Assembly (NCBI GenBank): GCA_023150615.1
Contig: JAKLKO010000013.1
Span: 62,334-126,333, forward strand
Direction: 5' to 3'
Length of the DNA: 64,000 nucleotides
Source of the DNA: Phycisphaerae bacterium
GTDB lineage: Bacteria > Planctomycetota > Phycisphaerae > UBA1845 > UTPLA1
Every line of letters begins with the position of its first letter. Position 1 is the stretch's first letter. Of this stretch, positions 17,333 through 25,251 are shown piece by piece. The notes under the pieces are model-generated. The model had not been told where the DNA came from. It was given only the letters and a program-made list of their open reading frames with translations, and searched no databases. Position numbers and translations under genes: made by a program.

Positions 17333-20300
17333 ATGTACTGCGACCATTTCGATCTGGCGCTGCTGCCGTTCAACAACACGCCCGATCCGCGGTTTTTCTA
17401 CAACACGCCGGACCACGAGGAGGCCCTCGCCTCACTGCTCTACGCCGCGACCGAGCGCAAGGGCTACGCGCTCGTCACCGGCGAGGTCGGATCGGGCAAG
17501 ACCCTGCTCAGCCGACTGCTGCTCTCGCGCCTGCCGGCCGGGACGCAGACGGCGGTCATCACGAACTCGCGCCTGAGCGGTGCGGAATTGTTGACGGCCA
17601 TCTGCCGCGAGTACCAACTGCCGCTCGAGCCCGGCGCGACGGTCGCCGAGGCGTCGCACCTGCTGGAGCAGTTCCTGCTTGAGCAATACGCGCGCGATCG
17701 GCTTGTCATCGTCGTGCTCGATGAAGCCCAGAATCTCCCGCCCGACGCGTTCGAAGAGCTCCGCCTGCTCGGAAACCTCGAGGCCGAGGACGCCAAGCTG
17801 CTGCAGGTACTCGTCCTTGGACAACCCGAGCTTCAGGCGACGATTCGCCGGCCGGAGCTGCGCCAACTCCGCCAGCGCCTGTTTCGCACGTTCCACCTTC
17901 GCGCGCTGACGCGCGAGCAGACGGGCGGGTACATCGGGCATCGGCTGGAAGTCGCGGGGGCGACGCGCGAGCTGTTCACGCCCGACGCGATCGACGCGAT
18001 CTACCGCGCCTCGCAGGGCGTGCCGCGCCTGATCAATCAGACGTGCGACAACGCGCTGCTGGCGGCTTTCGGCGCGGGACGCGACCAGGTGACGCACGAC
18101 ATCGTCCGCGAGTGCATCGAAGCGGACGAAGCGCCGGCCATCGCGCCGCGGCTGGCGGCACGGGTTCCGGATGCCGCGCCGACCGAGACCGCCCCGAGTA
18201 ACCCGCCGGCAACGCGTGCGACCGCAATCGGCGACGTGGCGGCCGAGAAGCTGCTGCGGCGCTTGACCGAGATCGAATCGCGGATCGAGAGCCTGACGGA
18301 TCGCGTGCGTTCGCCGCGCGAGAATGAGCAGGTGGCGCACCGCGATCTCCAGAAGATCCGCGCGATCCGCGCGGACGCCGAGGCGATGCTGGCCGAGGCG
18401 GCGTCAGCGGTCGAGTCCATCCGCACGGGTTCGGTGGATGCGCTTCGCGACGGCGCTGCACGGCTGGGTGTGTCGGGCGAGCAGGCGCAGGCCGTTCAGT
18501 CGGCGACGAGCAGCCTCCGCGCGGAGCTGGAAGCAGAGGCGTCGCGGCTGGTGGACGAAATCCGGATGCACGCCGACGCCGAGCGGCGTCGCACGTCCGA
18601 GTTCGTGCGGGCCGAGCAGGAACGCTTGGAACCGCTTCGCAAGGACCTGGACGCACTCGTCAAGAGCGTCCTCGAAGAGGCTCGGACCGCGGACCAGCGC
18701 GCGGTCGAGGCGGCCCGGCACGCCCGTGACAGCGTGGGCGCGTCGGAGTCGGGCGTTGCGGCCCTTTCCGAAGCAGCGCGCCGACGGAGCGAGGCGGCGC
18801 TGACGGGCCTGGCGAACTTCGTGCTCGCGGCGCGGACGCGCTGCGAGTCGGCCTCGGCGCAGGTCTCGCAGTCGTTCGTGGAGGCGAAAGTCGAGATCGA
18901 CGCGGCGCGGGCGCAGCTGGAGAAGGCGCGCCGCGCCGTCGAGAGCGACGCTGAGTCGACGCGCGGCAAACTGCTCGCGCTGGTCGACGAGGCCCGGCGG
19001 GTCTTCGGTACGACGCGCGGACAGCTCGAGGCGTCGATCCGCCAGTTGCAGCAGCGCATCGACGAGCAGAATCGGCGAATCGAGGAATTGCATTGCCAGG
19101 CGGCGGTGACGTCCGGGCGGAGCATCAGCGAGGTGCAGGCGTCGATCGCCGCGGCGGCCGCCGAGGCGCAGCGCGTCCGCTCCGAACTGGAGTCGGCCGC
19201 GGCACTGGCTGTGTCGCGCGTGCAGGAATCGACGCAGCAGATGTCGGCCGCGACGGCTGCGTGCGAGGCCGACGTGGCGGCAATGCGCCGCCAGGCGGCG
19301 TCGGTGCGGGACGAGATCGCGCGTCAACTGGCCGAGGCGCGAACGCAGAGTGAATCGCTCCTGGCCGAGCAGGCGCAGCAGATCGAGACGATTCGTCGCC
19401 GGTCGGCGCAGGCGACCGCCGGCGTGCGCGACGAGGCGGCGTCGATCCGCGAGGCGTTCGCAACGGAACTGGCCGCGATCCGCACGCGGGCGGAGCAGGA
19501 GGCGGAGCAGGCGCTCGCTTCGATCGACCAGCGGCTTGGCGCGCGGAAGTCGCAGGCGACGGAGATTCACGAGCGAATGGAGCAAACGGTGCGGACGATG
19601 CAGGCCCGCGCCCGCGAGCTTCAGGAGCAACTGGAGAAGGACATCGCCCGCATTTCCGGTCCGCTGGAATTCGCGCGGGAAATGAAGGACGGTGTCGGCC
19701 GGCTGACCTCGGCGCGCGACGCGCTGCGGCGCGAGATTACCGAGGATGAGACGCGCGTTGCGACGCTTGTGGAACTGACGCGCAACGAAGTGGAGCGACT
19801 GACCGGCGCGCTCGGGACGCTCCAGTCCGAGCTGCGCAGCGAACTGGCAACGGCGCGCGAGCAGACCGAGTCCGACCGGCGCACGGCCCGCGCCGCGGCA
19901 TCGCGCATGGTCGCCGGGCTGAATTCGCTGCTCGGCCGCGCGACGCGGCGCGTGGAGCAGATCGAGGGCCGCCTGTCGGGCCTCCTGCAGCGCGCCGATG
20001 CGCGGACGGCCGAGTTCTCGCAATTGGCGGAAGACATCTGCCGGCGACTCGACTCGACCATGACGACGCTGCGCGATACGGCGGCGCTCCTGCAGACTCA
20101 GCACGAGGAGCAGGCGTCCCGGTTCCGCACGGAGTTGACGGACGCCGTCGCAAAGGCGCAGGAGGAAGTCGGACTGGTCGAACGCCGCATCGAGACGATG
20201 CTGGTCCAGGTTCGCGCCGCCAGCGCCGAATTTGAATCGCGCGTCACCACGTTGCGAGACTCGGCCGTCGGCGATCTGGACGCGGTCCGCGGCGAGCTGT

Positions 20301-21712
20301 CGCGGACCGTGGCGACTGCCGAGTCGACAGCGGAACTGCTCCGCCAGGAGACGGCGGGCATGCGCGAGGAACTGGCCGGTTCCACGGCGCGGGCGCGACA
20401 GTCGCTGCACGAGGCGATCGAGCGGACGCAGGTCGCCGGCGAGCGGTTGCAGCGCCAGGGCGGCGAAGTCGTCGAGACCGTCCGCGCCGAGCTGGAACGG
20501 TTGGCCGGCGAGTCCGAGACGCTGCGGCTCGAGATCGGCTCAGCTCACGACGAGATCGTGCGCGCCACCGAGGCGGCCGAGTCGCGTTTGCGTCAGACGG
20601 CGGCGGGGATTACTTCGCAGATCGAGTCGCTGCGCGACGCGACGAATCGCGACGCGGAGGGCAACGTGCGGCGGCTGGCGGGGCTGCGCGAGCAGATCGA
20701 AGGCGGGGCGGACCGCGTTCGCACGAGCGCCGCGGCGCTGCTGCAGCAGGTGCAGAGCGGCTCGGACGCGCTGCGGCAGCGCGCCGATGAACTGCTGGCC
20801 GGTGCACAATCCGGCGCTGCGCGAATCTCGGAGGAGGCCGCGGCGCTGCTTTCGGGCGCGCGGACCACGGCCGAGCGCTTCGAGCAGCAGGCCGCCGCTC
20901 TGTTGCAGCGTGCCGAGCAGGCGACCGAGGCGATCCGCGCCGAGGCCGGCGCGATCCGCCAGCGCCTTGACGAGGACAGGGAGCGCTTCTGCGAGACGAC
21001 CGGGGTGCTCGCCGAGAAGGCCGATCGCGCGAACGAGAAGTCCGAGGAGCTGCTGCGCCGAGCCGCGCAGACCGAATCGCAGGCCCGCGAGTTGCTGTCG
21101 ATGCCCACGCGGATCATCGCCGAGGCCGAGCAGCGCTCCGGCGAGTTGCGGAAAATGGCCGACGCCGTCTCGGAGATCATCGAGCGCCTCCGCAACGCCG
21201 GCACGTCGGCGCGGCAGCAGACCGAGCAGGTCCGTCATGCGACGGCCGTCGCGGACGAGCGCATGGCGCAGTTGGCGCAGCACTCGGCGCGCCTCGGCCA
21301 GCTCGTCGGCATCATCCGACAGTTGTACGGCGCGATGGATGCGCGGATCGACCACCTGCGCGAACGACTGGATCGCGCGGACGATCTGTGCCGCTCGATC
21401 CCCCACGAGATCAACTCGCTGCGCGATGCGCTGGGGACCGAGCGGCGGACCGCGCCACACACAGAGTTGCGGGGAGCTCGCGACGGCCAACCGGGCGACG
21501 GTGCGGACGCGAATGATTCGTCCGTCGCCGTGGCCGCAGCGCCGTCGACGTCCAAAGTCCGCACTCGCGCCGCCGCTCCGAAGACCGCGCGGCTGAAGCC
21601 CCCGAACCTCAGCGAACTGGTTCGCAAGAACCAGAAGCTCAACGAGTGGCTCCGCGAGGCCATCGCGGAATCGAAGCAATCCGACGCGCCGTCCGCGAAG
21701 GACGGGATCTGA
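17333..21712 (+). CDS. ExeA-like secretion ATPase (PEP-CTERM locus type) fused to a very long coiled coil
   Basis: A 1459-residue protein in one unbroken frame. Residues 1 to about 270 are an AAA+ ATPase of the ExeA/GspA type, close to the PEP-CTERM-locus secretion ATPase family: start MYCDHFDLALLPFNNTPDP, Walker A GEVGSGKT at 50-57, Walker B LVIVVLDEAQ at 124-133, then QGVPRLINQTCDNALL. Normal family members end here. From about residue 300 to 1370 the sequence is almost wholly Ala/Glu/Arg/Gln-rich with heptad-like spacing, few prolines and no clear membrane span, so an extended coiled coil is expected. The tail is basic and ends in a short segment around LSELVRKNQKLNEWLREAI. It is divergent from the EPS operon and probably works with it. 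The role of the coil is unknown. Confidence 0.85.
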   Translation: MYCDHFDLALLPFNNTPDPRFFYNTPDHEEALASLLYAATERKGYALVTGEVGSGKTLLSRLLLSRLPAGTQTAVITNSRLSGAELLTAICREYQLPLEPGATVAEASHLLEQFLLEQYARDRLVIVVLDEAQNLPPDAFEELRLLGNLEAEDAKLLQVLVLGQPELQATIRRPELRQLRQRLFRTFHLRALTREQTGGYIGHRLEVAGATRELFTPDAIDAIYRASQGVPRLINQTCDNALLAAFGAGRDQVTHDIVRECIEADEAPAIAPRLAARVPDAAPTETAPSNPPATRATAIGDVAAEKLLRRLTEIESRIESLTDRVRSPRENEQVAHRDLQKIRAIRADAEAMLAEAASAVESIRTGSVDALRDGAARLGVSGEQAQAVQSATSSLRAELEAEASRLVDEIRMHADAERRRTSEFVRAEQERLEPLRKDLDALVKSVLEEARTADQRAVEAARHARDSVGASESGVAALSEAARRRSEAALTGLANFVLAARTRCESASAQVSQSFVEAKVEIDAARAQLEKARRAVESDAESTRGKLLALVDEARRVFGTTRGQLEASIRQLQQRIDEQNRRIEELHCQAAVTSGRSISEVQASIAAAAAEAQRVRSELESAAALAVSRVQESTQQMSAATAACEADVAAMRRQAASVRDEIARQLAEARTQSESLLAEQAQQIETIRRRSAQATAGVRDEAASIREAFATELAAIRTRAEQEAEQALASIDQRLGARKSQATEIHERMEQTVRTMQARARELQEQLEKDIARISGPLEFAREMKDGVGRLTSARDALRREITEDETRVATLVELTRNEVERLTGALGTLQSELRSELATAREQTESDRRTARAAASRMVAGLNSLLGRATRRVEQIEGRLSGLLQRADARTAEFSQLAEDICRRLDSTMTTLRDTAALLQTQHEEQASRFRTELTDAVAKAQEEVGLVERRIETMLVQVRAASAEFESRVTTLRDSAVGDLDAVRGELSRTVATAESTAELLRQETAGMREELAGSTARARQSLHEAIERTQVAGERLQRQGGEVVETVRAELERLAGESETLRLEIGSAHDEIVRATEAAESRLRQTAAGITSQIESLRDATNRDAEGNVRRLAGLREQIEGGADRVRTSAAALLQQVQSGSDALRQRADELLAGAQSGAARISEEAAALLSGARTTAERFEQQAAALLQRAEQATEAIRAEAGAIRQRLDEDRERFCETTGVLAEKADRANEKSEELLRRAAQTESQARELLSMPTRIIAEAEQRSGELRKMADAVSEIIERLRNAGTSARQQTEQVRHATAVADERMAQLAQHSARLGQLVGIIRQLYGAMDARIDHLRERLDRADDLCRSIPHEINSLRDALGTERRTAPHTELRGARDGQPGDGADANDSSVAVAAAPSTSKVRTRAAAPKTARLKPPNLSELVRKNQKLNEWLREAIAESKQSDAPSAKDGI

Positions 21713-21728
21713 TATTCGCCCTTGGCCT

Positions 21729-21771
21729 ATCGCTCGATCGACCGCCCACTCGTCCGGTCGAATCGAGCGAT
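21729..21771 (+). terminator. Strong hairpin after the ATPase gene
   Basis: A 16-base left arm (21729-21744) pairs with 21755-21771, with a single bulged A and a 10-base loop. It starts 17 bases after the stop of the ATPase/coiled-coil gene. No T-run follows, so it is a terminator-like or transcript-protecting hairpin rather than a textbook intrinsic terminator. Confidence 0.5.
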
Positions 21772-21796
21772 CCCTGCGCCGCCCAATCGCGCGGGG

Positions 21797-21826
21797 TTCG
21801 ATCCGCGCGGTCCTCGCGGATATCAT
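21797..21826 (+). promoter_or_regulatory. Possible sigma-70-type promoter for the EEP-family gene
   Basis: TTCGAT at 21797-21802 and TATCAT at 21821-21826 are separated by 18 bases, about 65 bases before the start of the exported nuclease-like gene. The -10 is good and the -35 is weak, so this is a low-confidence call. Confidence 0.25.
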
Positions 21827-21891
21827 GAGGCCGCGTGGGATGGCGGACGATTTCCGGCCGGACAGCGCCGGTGCGGGTTGGAGGACGAACC

Positions 21892-23154
21892 GTGTACATG
21901 GGACAGTGGATCGTGGCGGCCGCGCTGGCCGCGGCGCTCTGGGGCGCCGATGCGCCGACGAGTCAGTTCGCCCCGAACGAGGGGCTTCCGCTCATTCGCT
22001 GGCAGGACGCCGTCAAGCACGTGGGCGAGCGGTGCATCGTCGTGGGCAAGGTGGAGCGCGCGCGGAGCAACCGCGGGGGCTACCTGTTGCAGTTCGAGGG
22101 CGAACCGCGAGGCGGCTTCGCCGTCTTCATCCGTCGCGAGCACGTCGGCAGGTTCCCAAAGACGCCCATCCAGCTCTATCCGCGGAAGTGGATCCGCGCC
22201 ACCGGTTTGATCGACGAGTATCGCGGGAAGCCGGAGTTGATCGTCTCCGCGCCGGAGCAGATCGAGGTCTTGTCCGGCGAGCCATCGTTGCCGGAGGCGC
22301 ACGCGGGTTCGGAATGGAAGTTCGACGGCACGGTGACCGTCGGCACGTTCAACGTCCTGAATCTGTTCGACGACGTCGACGATCCGTACACCGCCGACGA
22401 AGGCACTCCGCCGAAATCGCGCGAGGACATGCAGCGGCTCGCCGACACGATCCGCAAGCTGAACGCGGACGTTCTGGCGCTGGAGGAGGTGGAGAATCGC
22501 GGCATTCTGGAGCGGTTCGTGCGCGTGCACCTGTCGGACCTGCATTACGCGCACGTCGTGCACGTCGAGTCGAACGACCAGCGCGGCATCGACTGCGCCG
22601 TGCTCTCGCGATTGCCCGTCGGACCGGTGACGTCGTACCGGCACGTCCCGATCCCGATGAAGGGCGGCGAGGTGACCACGCTGCGGCGGGACCTGCTGCG
22701 CGTGCGGATCGAGCCGCCGGGCGGCGACGCGTTTGACGTGTTCGTCGTCCACTTCAAGTCGAAACGCGGCGAGCGCACGGGCGAAACGTCGCCCGTGCGA
22801 CAGGCCGAAGCCGAGTTCGTGCGCAGGACGTGCGACGAAATCCTGCGGGACGATGCGGCCGCGCGGTTCATCGTCTGCGGCGACTTCAACGACACGTGGG
22901 AGAGCGGGCCGATCCGCACGATTCGAGGCGACGGCGCCGGTGCGCTTGCGTGCTTCGTGGACGAGCTGCCTCCCGCGCAGCGCGTCTCGTACAACCAGGA
23001 GCCGCACCGCAGCGTGATCGACTACATCTTCTGCTCGCCGGCGATGGCGAAGCGCTACGTCGGCAAGTCGTACACGATCCTCGACGGCAGCGTGGCAACG
23101 AGCGGATCCGACCACAATCCGGTCCGTGCAACCTTCCGCGTGCGCTCCAACTGA
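21892..23154 (+). CDS. Exported endonuclease/exonuclease/phosphatase-family protein
   Basis: About 420 residues. After an N-terminal hydrophobic signal (MGQWIVAAALAAALWGADA) there is an OB-like segment (residues about 40-125), then an EEP-fold domain. The EEP blocks are VGTFNVLNLFDD, LALEEVENRG (metal-binding Glu), FVVHFKSKRG, FIVCGDFNDTW and SGSDHNPVRA (the terminal catalytic Asp-His). These fit a metal-dependent phosphodiesterase or nuclease. GGAGG at 21880-21884 lies seven bases before a GTG at 21892, which I prefer; an ATG at 21898 is the alternative start. Periplasmic or secreted nuclease activity is likely, but lipid or sugar phosphate substrates are possible in this fold. Confidence 0.83.
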   Translation: MYMGQWIVAAALAAALWGADAPTSQFAPNEGLPLIRWQDAVKHVGERCIVVGKVERARSNRGGYLLQFEGEPRGGFAVFIRREHVGRFPKTPIQLYPRKWIRATGLIDEYRGKPELIVSAPEQIEVLSGEPSLPEAHAGSEWKFDGTVTVGTFNVLNLFDDVDDPYTADEGTPPKSREDMQRLADTIRKLNADVLALEEVENRGILERFVRVHLSDLHYAHVVHVESNDQRGIDCAVLSRLPVGPVTSYRHVPIPMKGGEVTTLRRDLLRVRIEPPGGDAFDVFVVHFKSKRGERTGETSPVRQAEAEFVRRTCDEILRDDAAARFIVCGDFNDTWESGPIRTIRGDGAGALACFVDELPPAQRVSYNQEPHRSVIDYIFCSPAMAKRYVGKSYTILDGSVATSGSDHNPVRATFRVRSN

Positions 23155-23450
23155 GTCCGAATTCGCCGCCGACGGCGCGGCGGCTCGGCCGGTGGGAAGG
23201 CGAGGTTCTCGGTCATAGAATGGCGGAAAGATTTTTTTGCGATCGCGGAGGGGAACCCGGACGTGGAGCGGCGAAACGTCCGGGAACGCTGAACCGCCGT
23301 TGGCGGGACAGATTCGGGCAGTTGTTTTCAAGCTTTTATTTTTTCTGAAGTTAGGAATCGTCCACGACGCCTTCGGGCAGCGGCCCGAATCGGCGGCGTC
23401 GGATAATGCGGGCGCGTTCGGAAATCAGCGTTTTGCAGGGGTTTCGCGTA
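23155..23450. other. Non-coding region with hairpins
   Basis: No credible gene is seen. A 7-bp GC stem (23165-23171 with 23178-23184) follows the nuclease-like gene and may serve as its terminator, though the nearest T-run (seven T near 23231-23237) is about 45 bases further on. An AT-rich patch lies near 23330-23350. Another hairpin-prone stretch is at about 23368-23402, where GACGCC pairs with GGCGTC around a CGGG/CCCG inner stem. Confidence 0.45.
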
Positions 23451-23480
23451 TTGACACGCCAAAAGGAATGTGGCTAAACT
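23451..23480 (+). promoter_or_regulatory. Sigma-70-type promoter for the first 47-residue peptide gene
   Basis: A perfect -35 TTGACA (23451-23456) and a good -10 TAAACT (23475-23480) are separated by 18 bases. It is the best promoter match in the window. Transcription would begin near 23487 and give a leader of about 175 bases before the peptide gene at 23663. Confidence 0.6.
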
Positions 23481-23486
23481 CGCCCC

Positions 23487-23662
23487 TCGTGTTCAGGCGA
23501 TATGCCTGAGAGGCCTCGTCCTTATGGCGCGGCAAGGCCGGGGCGCACATCGCGAGTGGACCGGGCAGTTCCCAACGGCAGCTCGCGAGGTGTGGTCCAA
23601 GGGCAGAGGATTGCTTCGTTAGTCATTGGATTTGGGAACATGTTTAGGAAAGGGTAAGTCAA
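23487..23662 (+). promoter_or_regulatory. Structured 5' leader of the peptide gene
   Basis: The predicted transcript leader contains an inverted repeat: CGCGAG near 23552 pairs with CTCGCG near 23584, and flanking TGGACC/GGTCCA arms could extend or compete with it. I do not recognise a known riboswitch or RNA family. It could be a regulatory leader or only a structured untranslated region. Confidence 0.35.
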
Positions 23663-23806
23663 ATGGCTTGGCGAATTGGAATTTTCGCTTTCCAGGCGAT
23701 CACGGAGCTCGTGACGAACATCTTCCCGATTCCGCTGATCACCGATTGGTTCTTCGATCCGTTCGATATTCTCCTGAGCGGTCTGCTCACCTGGTGGGCA
23801 AACTAA
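23663..23806 (+). CDS. Small hydrophobic peptide, 47 residues (copy 1)
   Basis: ATG at 23663 and TAA at 23804-23806. AAAGGG ends eight bases before the ATG as a ribosome-binding site. The peptide starts MAWRIGIFAFQAITELVTNI and ends GLLTWWAN. It is strongly hydrophobic, with two Asp-bearing turns around residues 28-35, and could form one or two short membrane helices. Promoter, leader, RBS and isolation support a real gene. It shares ITxLVTxI and F-x-P with the second 47-residue peptide at 24186; with a two-residue offset, 10 of 45 positions are identical. No known family is recognised and the function is unknown. Confidence 0.6.
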   Translation: MAWRIGIFAFQAITELVTNIFPIPLITDWFFDPFDILLSGLLTWWAN

Positions 23807-24057
23807 GCTGAACGGGTAGGAACCACTACTCGCCGGCAAGCGCCGGTCGACATGGGAGGTGCAGCAGCGCTGATTGCAGGTTAGGGCGTAAAGCCTTCGG
23901 ATGATCGGTCGCGTTCCCACGCGACCAGAGGCGGCGAAGACGAGTCCGGCTGTCTCAGGATCATCCGCATCGCTTCGCTCCCCTGTACACCGAGCGCACG
24001 CCGCCTTCCGACCGGTTGCGCCGTCGAGTCGGACTCGTTGCTACTGCTAGCAGCAGC
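23807..24057. other. Spacer between the two peptide genes
   Basis: About 250 bases with no protein gene I can support. It may be the 3' untranslated part of the first peptide transcript. GCCGGC-type short repeats and a CTGCTAGCAG palindrome near 24043-24052 are visible. No tRNA or known RNA motif was found. Confidence 0.4.
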
Positions 24058-24096
24058 AGGACCTGTGTGATCTTCACACGGGTCCTGTTCGCTTTT
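24058..24096 (+). terminator. Intrinsic-terminator-like hairpin between the peptide genes
   Basis: A 13-bp stem (24058-24070 with 24074-24086, one T-G wobble) closes a 3-base loop and is followed by GTTCGCTTTT. This would end the first peptide transcript. Its right arm overlaps the -35 of the promoter-like sequence for the second peptide. Confidence 0.6.
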
Positions 24097-24101
24097 ACAC
24101 T
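24073..24101 (+). promoter_or_regulatory. Promoter-like sequence for the second peptide and perhaps accD
   Basis: TTCACA at 24073-24078 and TACACT at 24096-24101 are 17 bases apart. The -35 lies in the right arm of the hairpin at 24058-24086, so a terminator and a promoter would share the same bases. The leader to the peptide start at 24186 would be about 80 bases. Confidence 0.42.
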
Positions 24102-24185
24102 ACCGCACGACCGGTCGCGGAACGGGCTCTGAATCGCCGGGCCTCCCACGCCGAGATTCGCTCCCGCCGGCCAGGAGTCGCTGCG

Positions 24186-24329
24186 ATGTCGCTCATCCTG
24201 CTCGGTCTCGGGTTCTTCAGTTTCGTGATCACGGACCTGGTGACGCTGATCGTGTTGACCCAGATCGACCTGAACGCATTGTTCGGACCGATCCGTGACG
24301 CGGTCAACCAGTTCCTCGGCGTGGTCTGA
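24186..24329 (+). CDS. Small hydrophobic peptide, 47 residues (copy 2)
   Basis: ATG at 24186 and TGA at 24327-24329. AGGAG at 24173-24177 lies eight bases upstream, a near-ideal ribosome-binding site. The peptide starts MSLILLGLGFFSFVITDLVT and ends NQFLGVV. The first 27 residues form a probable membrane helix; the rest is more amphipathic. It has exactly the same length as the peptide at 23663 and shares the ITxLVTxI core, suggesting duplication. It ends 87 bases before accD and may be on the same transcript. No family is recognised. Membrane localisation is inferred from composition only. Confidence 0.6.
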   Translation: MSLILLGLGFFSFVITDLVTLIVLTQIDLNALFGPIRDAVNQFLGVV

Positions 24330-24416
24330 GCGGCGGCCGTTCCGCGGACCGCGAACACCCAACGCGATCGGGGCGAACCGCGGCGTACCCGTCGGCCCCG
24401 ACGAACAGGTTTCACG

Positions 24417-25217
24417 ATGGCCAAGGTTGACGTTCCGGAAGGCCTGTGGATGCGCTGCACGGGGTGCAGCAAGATGATCTTCCGCAAGGTGCTGGAAGAG
24501 AATCTACACGTCTGTCCCGAGTGCGGCCTGCACTACCGCATCAGCGCACGGACGCGGATCGCGCAACTCGTCGATCCGGACGCCTTCGAAGAGACGACCC
24601 TCCGGCTGACGTCGAGCGACCCGCTCCGCTGGCAGGACTCGAAGCCGTATCCTCAGCGGCTTGCCGACGCGCAGCGCGAGACCGGCCTCGCCGATGCCGT
24701 CATCAGCGGCAAGGGATACATCAAGGGCCGGGCCGCCATCCTCGCCGTCATGGACCCGACGTTCGTGATGGGCTCGATGGGTTCGGTCGTCGGTGAGATG
24801 GTCACGGCCGCCATCGAGCGCGCCTCGGACGAGAACCTCCCGCTGGTCATCGTGACGTGCTCGGGCGGCGCGCGGATGCAGGAGGGGCTTGTCAGTCTGA
24901 TGCAGATGGCCAAGACGTCGGCGGCGCTGGCGCGGCACGATTCCGCTGGAGGGCTGTACATCACCGTGATGACCGATCCGACGACGGCCGGCGTCGCCGC
25001 GAGTTTCGCCTTCCTCGGCGACGTGATCGTCGCGGAACCGGGGGCGATGATCGGATTCGCCGGGCCGCGCGTGATCTGGAACACGGTCAAGACCGAGCTT
25101 CCGGCCGGCTTCCAGACGGCCGAGTTCATGCTCGAGCACGGGTTCATCGATCGCATCGTTCCGCGACACGCCTTGCGGAGTGAGATTGCGCGGATCATCG
25201 ACTACTGCGGCAAGTAG
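24417..25217 (+). CDS. accD: Acetyl-CoA carboxylase carboxyltransferase subunit beta
   Basis: A 266-residue AccD, slightly shorter than E. coli AccD. The N-terminal zinc ribbon is present as CTGCSKMIF and CPECGLHY. The carboxyltransferase domain has FVMGSMGSVVGE, VTCSGGARMQEG and MTDPTTAGVAASFA. Together with AccA it transfers the carboxyl group from biotin to acetyl-CoA, giving malonyl-CoA for fatty acid synthesis in the cytoplasm. accA is not in the window. AGG seven bases before the ATG is a modest ribosome-binding site. The gene may share a transcript with the second 47-residue peptide. Confidence 0.95.
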   Translation: MAKVDVPEGLWMRCTGCSKMIFRKVLEENLHVCPECGLHYRISARTRIAQLVDPDAFEETTLRLTSSDPLRWQDSKPYPQRLADAQRETGLADAVISGKGYIKGRAAILAVMDPTFVMGSMGSVVGEMVTAAIERASDENLPLVIVTCSGGARMQEGLVSLMQMAKTSAALARHDSAGGLYITVMTDPTTAGVAASFAFLGDVIVAEPGAMIGFAGPRVIWNTVKTELPAGFQTAEFMLEHGFIDRIVPRHALRSEIARIIDYCGK

Positions 25218-25251
25218 GCGGACGCGGTTCGACGGCCGCGAAGGGGCCGTC

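Noticed and set aside
18404-20410. Long minus-strand open frames within the coiled-coil region
   Set aside because: They follow from the repetitive, high-GC codon pattern of the plus-strand gene and show no domain.
21787-21815. tRNA-like T-arm sequence GGTTCGATCC
   Set aside because: The surrounding bases form only one hairpin; no acceptor, D or anticodon arms can be built.
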